Positions 19,639 through 27,200 of a stretch of DNA of 45,168 nt are shown here, one piece after another. Under the pieces are notes generated by a model. It made no database searches. It saw nothing but the letters and a program-made list of their open reading frames with translations, and was not told the origin of the DNA. This stretch comes from Acidiferrobacterales bacterium (GTDB taxonomy: Bacteria > Pseudomonadota > Gammaproteobacteria > Acidiferrobacterales > JAJDNE01): positions 1-45,168 of the forward strand of contig JAJDNE010000033.1 of assembly GCA_022340825.1 (NCBI GenBank). Reading direction: 5' to 3'. Each line of letters starts with the position of its first letter. Position 1 is the stretch's first letter. A program made the translations under genes and the position numbers.

Positions 19639-20442
19639 CTAGGTCGCGCCTTCAGTCGTGATATGTAACAGCTGGCCACAGTGCTTGCAGTGAACTGCAT
19701 CATTATCGTGCCGCTTTAGCCCGCAAGCCGGACATTCGTACCGCACCTTGCCCGGTCGAAAAATCGTCTGTATCAACCTGAGAAACAGGGAGATACCGAA
19801 AATCATGATCAATACCGCCAGGATACGGCCGCTGGTGCCAATCAATGTGATATCACCAAAACCGGTCGTGGTCAGGGTGGCGATAGTGAAATACAAGGCA
19901 TCGACGTAGTCTTTTATCGCGGGGTTGACACCGACCTGGGTGACATAAACGACAGCCGTAATAACAAAGATAAAAACCAGCAGGTTGATCACGCTGAAGA
20001 TCACGTCCTCGTGCAGGCGCACAAAAGCATACTGTTGCCGCAGGTTTCGAAGCATGTGATAGGAGCGCAACAAGCGCAGCGCACGCACCACCCGTAGAAA
20101 ACTGTAATTTTCCGCCAAGGTAGGTGCCAGCAACGAGGCAATTACAATTAGATCTGCCAATCCGACCGGATGAAGGATATCGCGTATTCGGGTTTTACTA
20201 ATAAACAGGCGGGCACTCAATTCAAGCAGATAGATAATGCCAATGGCTTCCTCCACCAGGTGCAGGTCGTCAACGTGATGTAAAAACGAGGCCAGAACGA
20301 AGTACAGGATAGTAATGCCATCAAAAATCAGCAGTCCCCAGCGAAATCTACGGGAACTTGTGCTCTCGCCGTTATAGAGATGGTCGATGAGCCGATGAAG
20401 TCGTTGCCAGAATCCAGCCGCGGTTTGCTGTGAGTGAGCCAT
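19639..20442 (-). CDS. Six-TM voltage-gated-type K+ channel with C-terminal zinc ribbon
   Basis: This 267-residue protein has the S1-S6 layout of Kv-type bacterial channels. The S4-like helix is FLRVVRALRLLRSYHMLR, with Arg at about every third position, and the pore filter is TLTTTGFGDITL. After S6 (ILAVLIMIFGISLFLRLI) there is a short C-terminal domain with CPACG and CKHCG, a four-Cys zinc-ribbon knuckle in the cytoplasm. The ATG has AGGA eight bases upstream. It is alone on the minus strand between the PerM gene (convergent) and the GNAT gene. The zinc ribbon suggests gating by metal or redox, which is inference. Confidence 0.92.
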   Translation of the reverse strand: MAHSQQTAAGFWQRLHRLIDHLYNGESTSSRRFRWGLLIFDGITILYFVLASFLHHVDDLHLVEEAIGIIYLLELSARLFISKTRIRDILHPVGLADLIVIASLLAPTLAENYSFLRVVRALRLLRSYHMLRNLRQQYAFVRLHEDVIFSVINLLVFIFVITAVVYVTQVGVNPAIKDYVDALYFTIATLTTTGFGDITLIGTSGRILAVLIMIFGISLFLRLIQTIFRPGKVRYECPACGLKRHDNDAVHCKHCGQLLHITTEGAT

Positions 20443-20503
20443 AGCGTTCCTATGAGTGAGCTTTATTATTAAGCTTGGTCGTCATCAATTCGACCAAATT
20501 TTA

Positions 20504-20983
20504 TCACTCCAGGCGCTTCCAGTATCGATTTTCATAGTCCCGCGCCGAATCCTGAACACTCACTTTCTCGAGACCCTGCGCTTTGAAAAAGCCTTCCGCG
20601 TCTTTCTGCGCCTTCACCAGAACACCATCGATATTGCGCGTGCGGGCCGCCATCTCAACGGCGGCGAGCAACTCCCTGCCAATGCCCTGATGCTGTTGTT
20701 CAGGAAGCACATAGATACCGTGTAGTAACAGCACTTGTGTCTGCTCCGGACCGGAGTGTGGTGTGGTGTCCCAGGCAGCAATGCCAATGATCCGGTTTTC
20801 TGATTCCGCCACGACGATTTCGTAGTGCTCAAGATCGTGGTCGTTATAGCGATAGCTCGGCATGGCCAAACGCTTTACACGTTCTGGCAGATTCCAGGTC
20901 ATCACTGCCGCCTCAACAACCTGATTGATCTTGTCGAGATCTTTTCTATCAGCGGTTCTCAGCAGCACATCCGGGTGGTTCAT
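20504..20983 (-). CDS. GNAT family N-acetyltransferase
   Basis: This is a 159-residue single-domain GNAT. The acetyl-CoA loop is QHQGIGRELL, preceded by the beta4 strand LLHGIYVLP. The C-terminal KAQKDAEGFFKAQGLEKV is the usual alpha4-beta6 part. The substrate cannot be read. It lies downstream of gor on the same strand but is separated by a strong hairpin. A weaker 7-bp hairpin, TTGGTCG/CGACCAA at 20475-20497, follows its stop and may end its transcript. Confidence 0.88.
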   Translation of the reverse strand: MNHPDVLLRTADRKDLDKINQVVEAAVMTWNLPERVKRLAMPSYRYNDHDLEHYEIVVAESENRIIGIAAWDTTPHSGPEQTQVLLLHGIYVLPEQQHQGIGRELLAAVEMAARTRNIDGVLVKAQKDAEGFFKAQGLEKVSVQDSARDYENRYWKRLE

Positions 20984-20997
20984 TTGAGAAACGATAA

Positions 20998-21031
20998 CAA
21001 ACCTCCCCTACTTTACAGAAGGGGAGGTTTG
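20998..21031 (-). terminator. Hairpin terminator after gor
   Basis: This is a perfect 11-bp stem (CAAACCTCCCC with GGGGAGGTTTG) with a 12-base loop. It begins three bases after the gor stop on the minus strand. The following bases on that strand, TTATCGTTT, are only moderately T-rich. It most likely ends or reduces transcription from gor into the GNAT gene. It reads equally well on the other strand. Confidence 0.6.
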
Positions 21032-21033
21032 GC

Positions 21034-22425
21034 TCATGAGGCCATTTTCCATTCCTGCGTTTCCCTGCGAACTGGTGTTTTCATGGTCACCATTTCTTCC
21101 GCGCTGGTCGGATGAATCGCAATGGTATTGTCAAAGTCGGCCTTGGTTGCACCCATTTTGACTGCCACCGCGAAGCCCTGCAGCATCTCGTCGGCGTTGT
21201 CGCCAATGATATGGATGCCCACGATTTTCTCTTCACTGCCGGCGCATACCAGCTTCATGGCAGTGCCGACCTTGTGTTCTGAAAGCGCGTAGCGCATCGG
21301 TGTGAATCTGGTCTCGTACACTGTCACTTCCTCGCCATAGTGCTCGCGCGCCATCGCTTCGGTCATGCCCACCGTACCCACTGGCGGGTGCGCAAACACC
21401 ACGCTCGGAATATTCTGGTAGTAGACGCGGCTGTCCGGCTTATTGCCAAACACTCGTTCAGCAAGTCTGCGGCCCGCGGCAATGGCAACCGGGGTTAACG
21501 GCGTCTTGCCGGTGATATCACCAATGGCGTATATGCCGGGCACATTGGTGTTCTGGTAGCCATCCACCGGGATGATGCCGTTCTTAAGCACTTCCACCCC
21601 CGCCGCCTCGAGATTCAATTCGCGTGTATTGGCTGCCCGACCCACGGCCCAGATAACCGTATCAAAACCGCTGATCTGTTTACCATTTGCAGAATTGATC
21701 GCGATACCGTTGTCGGTTTTCGCCAGCCCTGCAACCTGGAAACCCATGCGCTGCTCGATGCCTTGCTTCTGCATTTCTTCGGTCAACACGTCGCTAATCA
21801 TGGTATCGAATACCTCGAGTACACGATTTTCCAACGCGACGATCGTCACTTCCGAACCCAGTGAGCGAAGTACGCCACTCAACTCGACACCGATGTAACC
21901 CCCGCCAATAACCGCTACGCGCTTTGGCTGCTCCTGTAACGCGAAGAAACCATCGGAGGTAATGCCGAGTTCGGCACCTGGAACAGGTGGAACGATAGGT
22001 TTACCACCGGTCGCGATGACAATGTGATCCGCGGTATAGGTAACACCTTCAACTTCAATCGATCTGTTACCGTTAAAACGGGCATAGCCTGCGATATGGG
22101 TAATACCATGGTTCGTTATCTGTCGGATCCAGCTCTGGTTGATGCGCGCAATGTACGCCTCGCGACCTGCGACCAGTTTCTGCCAGTCAGTCGCGGCGCG
22201 AAACACCGGGATGCCAAAGGCATCTGCATCGTCTGCAGCATGTGCCAGGTTGGCGGCATACCACATGACTTTCTTGGGCACGCAGCCATTGTTGACACAG
22301 GTGCCGCCCATGCGTGCACCTTCGACAATTGCGACGCGCTTGCCGAATTCGCTGGCCTTTTTAGCTACCGCGAGGCCGCCACTGCCGCCGCCGATGACGA
22401 TGAGATCGTAATGCTGATTATTCAT
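21034..22425 (-). CDS. gor: Glutathione-disulfide reductase
   Basis: Gor is a cytosolic flavoprotein that reduces glutathione disulfide with NADPH, supplying GSH to the neighbouring glutaredoxin domain. The FAD site is [13 protein letters not shown], and the redox-active disulfide is [16 protein letters not shown] (Cys43 and Cys48). The NAD(P)H fold is [14 protein letters not shown]. The ending [18 protein letters not shown] carries the catalytic His-Glu pair. I chose ATG at 22425 over the upstream GTG because AGGTG lies six bases before it; this gives 463 residues. It lies downstream of the peroxiredoxin-glutaredoxin gene but behind a hairpin. Confidence 0.95.
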   Translation of the reverse strand: MNNQHYDLIVIGGGSGGLAVAKKASEFGKRVAIVEGARMGGTCVNNGCVPKKVMWYAANLAHAADDADAFGIPVFRAATDWQKLVAGREAYIARINQSWIRQITNHGITHIAGYARFNGNRSIEVEGVTYTADHIVIATGGKPIVPPVPGAELGITSDGFFALQEQPKRVAVIGGGYIGVELSGVLRSLGSEVTIVALENRVLEVFDTMISDVLTEEMQKQGIEQRMGFQVAGLAKTDNGIAINSANGKQISGFDTVIWAVGRAANTRELNLEAAGVEVLKNGIIPVDGYQNTNVPGIYAIGDITGKTPLTPVAIAAGRRLAERVFGNKPDSRVYYQNIPSVVFAHPPVGTVGMTEAMAREHYGEEVTVYETRFTPMRYALSEHKVGTAMKLVCAGSEEKIVGIHIIGDNADEMLQGFAVAVKMGATKADFDNTIAIHPTSAEEMVTMKTPVRRETQEWKMAS

Positions 22426-22450
22426 AACTAACACCTATATATATGCTGGA

Positions 22451-22483
22451 GAATCAGCCCCTCTCCTGTGAGAGGGGCGATTC
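22451..22483 (-). terminator. Hairpin between the peroxiredoxin fusion gene and gor
   Basis: GCCCCTCTC pairs perfectly with GAGAGGGGC around a CTGT loop. The stem continues as GAATC/GATTC after a one-base bulge, giving 14 pairs in all. It lies just after the peroxiredoxin-glutaredoxin stop and 26 bases before the gor start, on the transcribed strand. No U-run follows in the minus direction, so it may be an attenuator or an RNA-stabilising or processing element rather than a full terminator. Confidence 0.55.
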
Positions 22484-22499
22484 ACTCCGGTTTACTGGA

Positions 22500-23249
22500 T
22501 TACGCTGCGTTCTTTGAACGTTCTGCAAACCAGTCCACCAGGTCGTCTGCGCCACCAACATGCTCACCGTTGATGAAGATCTGCGGTACCGAGGTACGAC
22601 CCGAGACGGCGCGAATCGTTGACTCCTGGAAGTCGCGGTTAAGCACCAGTTCCTCGAAGTCGATGCCGGCATCATGCAACATGCCCTTGGCACGCACACA
22701 ATGAGGGCAGCCCTCGCGGGTGAATACGGTGACATCCATCGGCTTGGCAGCCTGCGGCGCAATGTAGGCCAACATGGTGTCGGCATCGGAGACCTCGAAC
22801 GGATCACCCGGCTGGTCCGGCTCAATGAACATCTTTTCGATCACACCGTCTTTCACCAGCATGGAATAGCGCCAGGAACGGTTACCGAAACCAAGATCAT
22901 CCTTCGGCACCAGCATACCCATCTCACGGCTGAACTCGCCGTTACCGTCGGGAATGAAGGTGACATTGAACGCCTTCTGCTCCTTGCGCCATTCGTTCAT
23001 GACAAAGGCATCATTTACCGAGACACAGACGACTTCGTCGACGCCATGTTGCTTGAATGCCGGCGTCAACTTGTCGTAACGCGGCACATGGGTCGATGAA
23101 CATGTCGGCGTAAAGGCGCCTGGCAGTGCAAACACCACGACGGTCTTGCCTTTAAAAATATCGTCGGTAGTGACGTTAGCCCACTCGTGATCGCGACGAA
23201 CGCGAAAAGTTACTTGTGGTACCGGTTTACCTTCTCGATTATCAAACAT
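22500..23249 (-). CDS. Hybrid peroxiredoxin-glutaredoxin (Prx5-Grx)
   Basis: This fusion reduces hydrogen and alkyl peroxides using glutathione. Residues 1-165 are a Prx5-type peroxiredoxin with the peroxidatic Cys50 in [17 protein letters not shown]. Residues 170-249 are a glutaredoxin with CPHC (Cys181/Cys184), TSVPQIFI (cis-Pro) and GGADDL for glutathione binding. Haemophilus-type hybrid Prx5 has the same architecture and length. The ATG has GGAG eight bases upstream. It lies 30 bases after a DUF2061 gene and is divergent from oxyR, with gor downstream to recycle glutathione. The peroxide-response context is therefore strong. Confidence 0.96.
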   Translation of the reverse strand: MFDNREGKPVPQVTFRVRRDHEWANVTTDDIFKGKTVVVFALPGAFTPTCSSTHVPRYDKLTPAFKQHGVDEVVCVSVNDAFVMNEWRKEQKAFNVTFIPDGNGEFSREMGMLVPKDDLGFGNRSWRYSMLVKDGVIEKMFIEPDQPGDPFEVSDADTMLAYIAPQAAKPMDVTVFTREGCPHCVRAKGMLHDAGIDFEELVLNRDFQESTIRAVSGRTSVPQIFINGEHVGGADDLVDWFAERSKNAA

Positions 23250-23279
23250 GTTTCTTACTCCAGTTAGTTGGTAAAAGTG

Positions 23280-23492
23280 TTAAAACGCGTGATGCGCAAA
23301 ATGTCCTGAGGGAGCCTGCTCCCCCTTGTGAAAACGATTCCAGACCTTTTCGTGGAAGTGGAAGGCGACCGTATTTATCGCCGGCTCTACCAATGCGATG
23401 GCGCCGCCGACCATGACGCTGCCACTAAGCAAATACCCCACGGTAAAAGCCACGGTGAAATGTACGGCTGCAAAACTCATTGTCTTGGTCAT
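23280..23492 (-). CDS. DUF2061 small membrane protein
   Basis: This 70-residue protein has two hydrophobic segments (about 6-26 and 25-44) around a Gly-rich turn. It contains the family-like GGAIALVEPAINTVAFHFHEKVW, followed by a His-rich tail (HFAHHAF). DUF2061 has no assigned function. The ATG has a full AGGAGGA nine bases upstream, so it should be well translated. It is the first gene of the transcript that continues into the peroxiredoxin-glutaredoxin gene. It is transcribed divergently from oxyR and directly downstream of the predicted OxyR-controlled promoter. A role in the peroxide response is inferred only from position. Confidence 0.85.
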   Translation of the reverse strand: MTKTMSFAAVHFTVAFTVGYLLSGSVMVGGAIALVEPAINTVAFHFHEKVWNRFHKGEQAPSGHFAHHAF

Positions 23493-23538
23493 GTCTCTGT
23501 CCTCCTCTTTTTCGGATCAGGAACTGTCTACAGGGAGA

Positions 23539-23566
23539 ATTATTGGGGTTCAGGAGTAATTGTTAA
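23539..23566 (-). promoter_or_regulatory. Predicted promoter for DUF2061-prx/grx
   Basis: On the minus strand TTAACA (23566-23561) and AATAAT (23544-23539) are separated by 16 bases, a fair sigma-70 match. Transcription would start near 23532, about 40 bases before the DUF2061 ATG. The OxyR motif abuts the -35 on its upstream side, the usual place for activation. Confidence 0.5.
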
Positions 23567-23567
23567 A

Positions 23568-23604
23568 ATCGTTTATTTCTGTCATATTGATAGGTATTAT
23601 CTAT
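23568..23604. promoter_or_regulatory. Tandem OxyR binding site
   Basis: ATAGGTATTATCTAT at 23590-23604 matches every fixed base of the OxyR half-site consensus ATAGntnnnanCTAT. Seven bases away, at the spacing seen for OxyR tetramers, ATCGTTTATTTCTGT (23568-23582) matches 7 of 10 fixed bases. The site lies 29 bases before the oxyR ATG and next to the -35 of the divergent promoter. It could thus activate the peroxiredoxin side and repress oxyR itself. The consensus is established knowledge; binding here is inferred. Confidence 0.7.
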
Positions 23605-23632
23605 CTAATAAAATATCTGGGGAAATAAACCA

Positions 23633-24526
23633 ATGAACCTGCGAGACCTGGAATACCTGGTGGCGGTGGACGAAGAGCGCCATTTTCATAAGGCAGCGGA
23701 ACGTTGTTTTGTCAGCCAGCCCACGCTCAGCGGGCAGCTGAAAAAGCTGGAAGATGAGCTGGGGGTCCTGTTGGTAGAGCGCACCCGGCGGCAGGTGGTG
23801 ATGACCGATGTCGGCGAGGCAGTAGCGAATCAGGCCCGTACCGTGCTGGCCGATGCAAAGGCAATCAAGGACATCGTCCAGACATTTGATGACCCGATGG
23901 CCGGCGAACTGCACGTCGGTCTGATACCGACGCTGGCGCCATATCTCTTACCTCAAATCATGCCCGCCATTCGCCGTCTCTATCCCAAACTGAAACTCTG
24001 GCTGCACGAATATCAGACAGCCGTGTTGCTTGAAAAATTACATCGCGCCGAACTGGACTTGCTGATCCTTGCACTGCCGGTGGATACGGACGAATTTGCC
24101 GAACTGAACCTGTTCAAAGAGTCATTTCTACTGGCCGTGCCCCGCGATGAAGCCCTGGCCAACGAACCAATGATTTCACTGGGGGAATTGAGCAAACGCG
24201 AAATGTTGCTGCTTGAGGAAGGGCACTGTCTGCGCGGGCAAGCACTGGATGTTTGCTTCATGGCCGGAGCTACCGAGAATGTCGGGTTTCACGCCTCCAG
24301 CCTGGAAACGCTAAGGCACATGGTCGGCGAAGGCATGGGTATCACACTGATGCCGGAGCTCGCAGTACCGGCCAGGCAGACAAAACAGGACCCCATTCGC
24401 TATCTCCCGTTCCAGGATCCAAAACCCAGTCGTCGTATCGGCATGCTCTATCGCAAGGGCAGCTACCGGGAGGAGGCCTTTATCATGATCCAGGAACTGG
24501 TACAGCAAACGCTGGCAGAAAAGTAG
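23633..24526 (+). CDS. oxyR: Peroxide-sensing LysR-type regulator OxyR
   Basis: OxyR senses hydrogen peroxide by forming an internal disulfide and then activates antioxidant genes. The N-terminal helix-turn-helix (HFHKAAERCFVSQPTLSGQL) is typical. The sensor motif EEGHCLRGQALDVC places the two redox cysteines at residues 199 and 208, the same numbering as E. coli OxyR. The 297-residue length is normal. ATG follows GGGGAAA ten bases upstream. A binding motif sits in its 5' region, and the peroxiredoxin-glutaredoxin gene is divergent, so both function and target are supported by context. Confidence 0.97.
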   Translation: MNLRDLEYLVAVDEERHFHKAAERCFVSQPTLSGQLKKLEDELGVLLVERTRRQVVMTDVGEAVANQARTVLADAKAIKDIVQTFDDPMAGELHVGLIPTLAPYLLPQIMPAIRRLYPKLKLWLHEYQTAVLLEKLHRAELDLLILALPVDTDEFAELNLFKESFLLAVPRDEALANEPMISLGELSKREMLLLEEGHCLRGQALDVCFMAGATENVGFHASSLETLRHMVGEGMGITLMPELAVPARQTKQDPIRYLPFQDPKPSRRIGMLYRKGSYREEAFIMIQELVQQTLAEK

Positions 24527-24528
24527 CG

Positions 24529-24825
24529 TCAGGATTTTTTATACAGCTTGCGCAACTCGTTCTTTGCTTGCTCAAGAACGGTAAGCTGATTCCGATCCAG
24601 GTTCTTGCCGGCCCGATTAATATAAAAAACGAGCATCGACATCGCCGATCGAAATGGTGTGGACTTGCGACGCTTGCTAACCTCTGCCGACTGGCTGAGA
24701 GACCGCGCGATTTTCTTCGGGTCTTTCCAGGTAAAGACGCCTTCTTCCAGATCCAGTGCGCGACTTTCAGCCGTCACCCGCCCGGACCATCTTGTTTTAG
24801 CGGAAGCTTTTTGGTCTCTCGTCAT
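24529..24825 (-). CDS. DUF3175 family protein
   Basis: This small basic protein is of the DUF3175 type. The core has SRALDLEEGVFTWKDPKKIA, SLSQSAEVSKRRKSTPFRS, and AMSMLVFYINRAGKNL, ending in a Lys-rich NELRKLYKKS. I prefer the ATG at 24825 (98 residues) over the track's TTG at 24852 because MTRDQKASAKTRW fits the usual start, but no strong Shine-Dalgarno separates them. It is cytosolic by composition. Its function is unknown. It is convergent with oxyR with two bases between stops. Confidence 0.8.
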   Translation of the reverse strand: MTRDQKASAKTRWSGRVTAESRALDLEEGVFTWKDPKKIARSLSQSAEVSKRRKSTPFRSAMSMLVFYINRAGKNLDRNQLTVLEQAKNELRKLYKKS

Positions 24826-24861
24826 CCCGACTCGCACAGTCGAAAATAGCAAACGCTCAAA

Positions 24862-25644
24862 TTACTTGGCGTTTCCGTACATACTTGCCCTGACATCTTC
24901 CATCGCTTGTTGCCCTACATTAATTAACCCGCTTTGTGGTCGATCCAGATCCACCACCAGTGTAGCCAGTACTGCAAAAGCAAGTGACAGCGGAATTATG
25001 GCAACCAGTCGGCGTGCTCCGGTGAGACCAATCTGTACACCGAGTGCTGCCATGGTAAAGGCAGAAATTGTAAAAAGAGCAACCCAGATACTTCCTGGAA
25101 TTCTGGTGTATATGGCGTCATTAATTCGCTTCTGATGCATATCAATTAAATTGTTAATCGATTGCACTACCAACGAGGTATTAATACTGGGTGTTTTTGC
25201 AGCTGAATATACCTGGCTCCATAGTAGTTGATGAATCTCCACTGACTTTTCAATAGCGGTATTCAAATAGGCGTCATCTTTCGCTCCGCGCAAACGTACA
25301 TCAACATATTCACGTAGGAGTCGCTTGACCTCCTGTTTTTGTCTCGCCTGTAGCAAATCCGCTCGAAGATATGCCGTACTGATGACATTGGCCTCCCGCA
25401 AAACATTTTGTCTTTTAACATTATATTGCGAGGCAGCCATGGAGAATGTGAAAGCGAGCACGAAACCAAGCATGCCGAGTAATCCCCCGACCAATGGGCT
25501 CTGCGAATTAATTGCGTCTTTGTCGTATCGCTTGAGAGCACGCTCACCGATGCGATAGCCCACTTCATTGGAAAGAAAAATACATATAGCGATAGCAGTG
25601 AATATGACTAGGACAGGTAAATTCTCAAAGAGATTGAATTTCAT
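24862..25644 (-). CDS. DUF4239 (bestrophin-like domain) membrane protein
   Basis: This 260-residue protein has hydrophobic segments at about residues 9-26, 49-71, 186-206 and 214-234. A long soluble helical region lies between the second and third. The C-terminal LATLVVDLDRPQSGLINVGQQAM is the hallmark of the DUF4239 family. A channel role has been proposed from similarity to bestrophins but is unproven. It lies 33 bases after the TAXI-type binding protein gene on the same strand and could be co-transcribed with it. Confidence 0.82.
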   Translation of the reverse strand: MKFNLFENLPVLVIFTAIAICIFLSNEVGYRIGERALKRYDKDAINSQSPLVGGLLGMLGFVLAFTFSMAASQYNVKRQNVLREANVISTAYLRADLLQARQKQEVKRLLREYVDVRLRGAKDDAYLNTAIEKSVEIHQLLWSQVYSAAKTPSINTSLVVQSINNLIDMHQKRINDAIYTRIPGSIWVALFTISAFTMAALGVQIGLTGARRLVAIIPLSLAFAVLATLVVDLDRPQSGLINVGQQAMEDVRASMYGNAK

Positions 25645-25677
25645 TATTTTCTCAACTAGTCAACAAGTTCAAAAATC

Positions 25678-27015
25678 CTACTCCGCGGCGTCGCTCTGCC
25701 CTTCAGGAAATTGCCTTTCCTCCAACCGTTGTCGCACCAACTCGATATGCTGCCGCAAGGTATATAGCGGTTGTGAATACGCCACCGGCATTTTCAACTG
25801 ATTCGCGTGTTTCTCCAGTCGATCCAGCTCTGCCAACAGGTCATAGATTGGTTGGTTTGCGTCTCGCGTCTCAAGTCCGGCTTCCAGGAATTTCAGTTCG
25901 CCATATAAATTAAAAATTCGTTGCCGCATTCCCCATGTATAAAGCGCTGGCAAGACGCGCAACAATGGATAAGCCACACCGAATATGGGTACTAACACCA
26001 ATAACAGTTGCGAAACCAGCACTGCAACCCAGAAGGGCATATAGCGCTGTAAAAATGGTGAACCTGACTTGTAGTAATTATCCGCTGGCACACTCAGAGG
26101 GAGATCGACCACGTAATCACTCGGAAACTTGTCGAATGCATGAAAGATGCCGGGTATCGAATGTACCTGGTTGGCGGCATCGAGCAATGCGTATTGCAGC
26201 GCGGGATGCATGTCCTTGCGGACAACCAGGCTGGCTTTCGGGGCCAGTAAAACCACGTCTCTGGGCGGTTTATCCAATGCAAGGTCAGCTGTGCCTTCAG
26301 GCAATACGATCTTGTTCAGGTAAGGTCTTAGCGCCACGTGGGCGTCAGCGCGGAAGAAGCTATGGACATTAATCCCTTTTGCGGTCAGTAGGCGACGGGG
26401 AATTGGTGATTTCCAATTTGCCACGTATACCATCATATCGATTTTGCCCCGCTGTATCGCGTCGGCTGCTTCGTCCGGCTGTAAATCCAGCAGCTTCATT
26501 TCATCCAGCCTGACCCCGACATCTTTCAACAATTCCAGCGCAAGAATTCGGGTTCCGCTACCCATGGGTCCCACGGAAATACGCGTCCCCTTTTTCCAGG
26601 CTGCCCTTTGTTGCAGCATCGGACCTCGGTAAAAAACCCACACAGGCTCGTAGAACATTGCGCCAAGAGATACGAGCCCGGGTGCTTCGCTCGGGGTTGT
26701 GGTACCACCTTGAATAAATGCCGCACTTACGCCGGAATCGGGGTCGCGTAAAAGCTCTATATTATTCTGCGGAGCTCCTTCGTGAGTAATGATGTTCAGC
26801 GTGATGCCGTTCTTCGCCAGGATTTCCTTATATTGTTTGGCGTAAAGGAAGTAGGCGCCGCTTTTAGATGCCGTGGAAATGGTGATAGTGCGTGACGGAA
26901 TCCGCTGGAACAGATAAATGATCAGGACCAGTGTCAATGCAAGAACCGCCACGGTCGCAGACAACGCCAGAACACTAATCTGGCGCTCACGGATTTTTTT
27001 AATAAGGTTCCACAT
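25678..27015 (-). CDS. Membrane-anchored TAXI-type solute-binding protein
   Basis: This is a 445-residue protein with the TAXI (TRAP-associated extracytoplasmic) binding fold: TITISTASKSGAYFLYAKQY, SAAFIQGGTT, ISVGPMGSGTRILALELL, and a C-terminal ligand-domain segment. A TM anchor (about 15-36) precedes the binding domain. A second strong hydrophobic stretch (about 335-365) is followed by a ~75-residue charged helical tail, probably cytoplasmic and coiled-coil. No TRAP membrane subunit lies nearby. It may therefore be a ligand sensor or a partner for a distant transporter. Ligand unknown. Confidence 0.85.
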   Translation of the reverse strand: MWNLIKKIRERQISVLALSATVAVLALTLVLIIYLFQRIPSRTITISTASKSGAYFLYAKQYKEILAKNGITLNIITHEGAPQNNIELLRDPDSGVSAAFIQGGTTTPSEAPGLVSLGAMFYEPVWVFYRGPMLQQRAAWKKGTRISVGPMGSGTRILALELLKDVGVRLDEMKLLDLQPDEAADAIQRGKIDMMVYVANWKSPIPRRLLTAKGINVHSFFRADAHVALRPYLNKIVLPEGTADLALDKPPRDVVLLAPKASLVVRKDMHPALQYALLDAANQVHSIPGIFHAFDKFPSDYVVDLPLSVPADNYYKSGSPFLQRYMPFWVAVLVSQLLLVLVPIFGVAYPLLRVLPALYTWGMRQRIFNLYGELKFLEAGLETRDANQPIYDLLAELDRLEKHANQLKMPVAYSQPLYTLRQHIELVRQRLEERQFPEGQSDAAE

Positions 27016-27200
27016 CCTCGCGCTTCCCGTTGAATCGCTGAATTGAACAGAAAAGCCTGATTATAATCACACGGCAGTTATCTGCCTTCGCTAATTTATA
27101 CGTTGTTTTTATCCGAGGGCCCATCCTAGCGATAAACGCCGGAACTGGCTTGACCTGCATCAATAGTGGACAACGTAAAAGCACGGCATGCCGGTCAGGA

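Noticed and set aside
27016-27200. Possible RNA gene between the TAXI-type gene and priA
   Set aside because: No cloverleaf, T-loop consensus or strong paired structure found.
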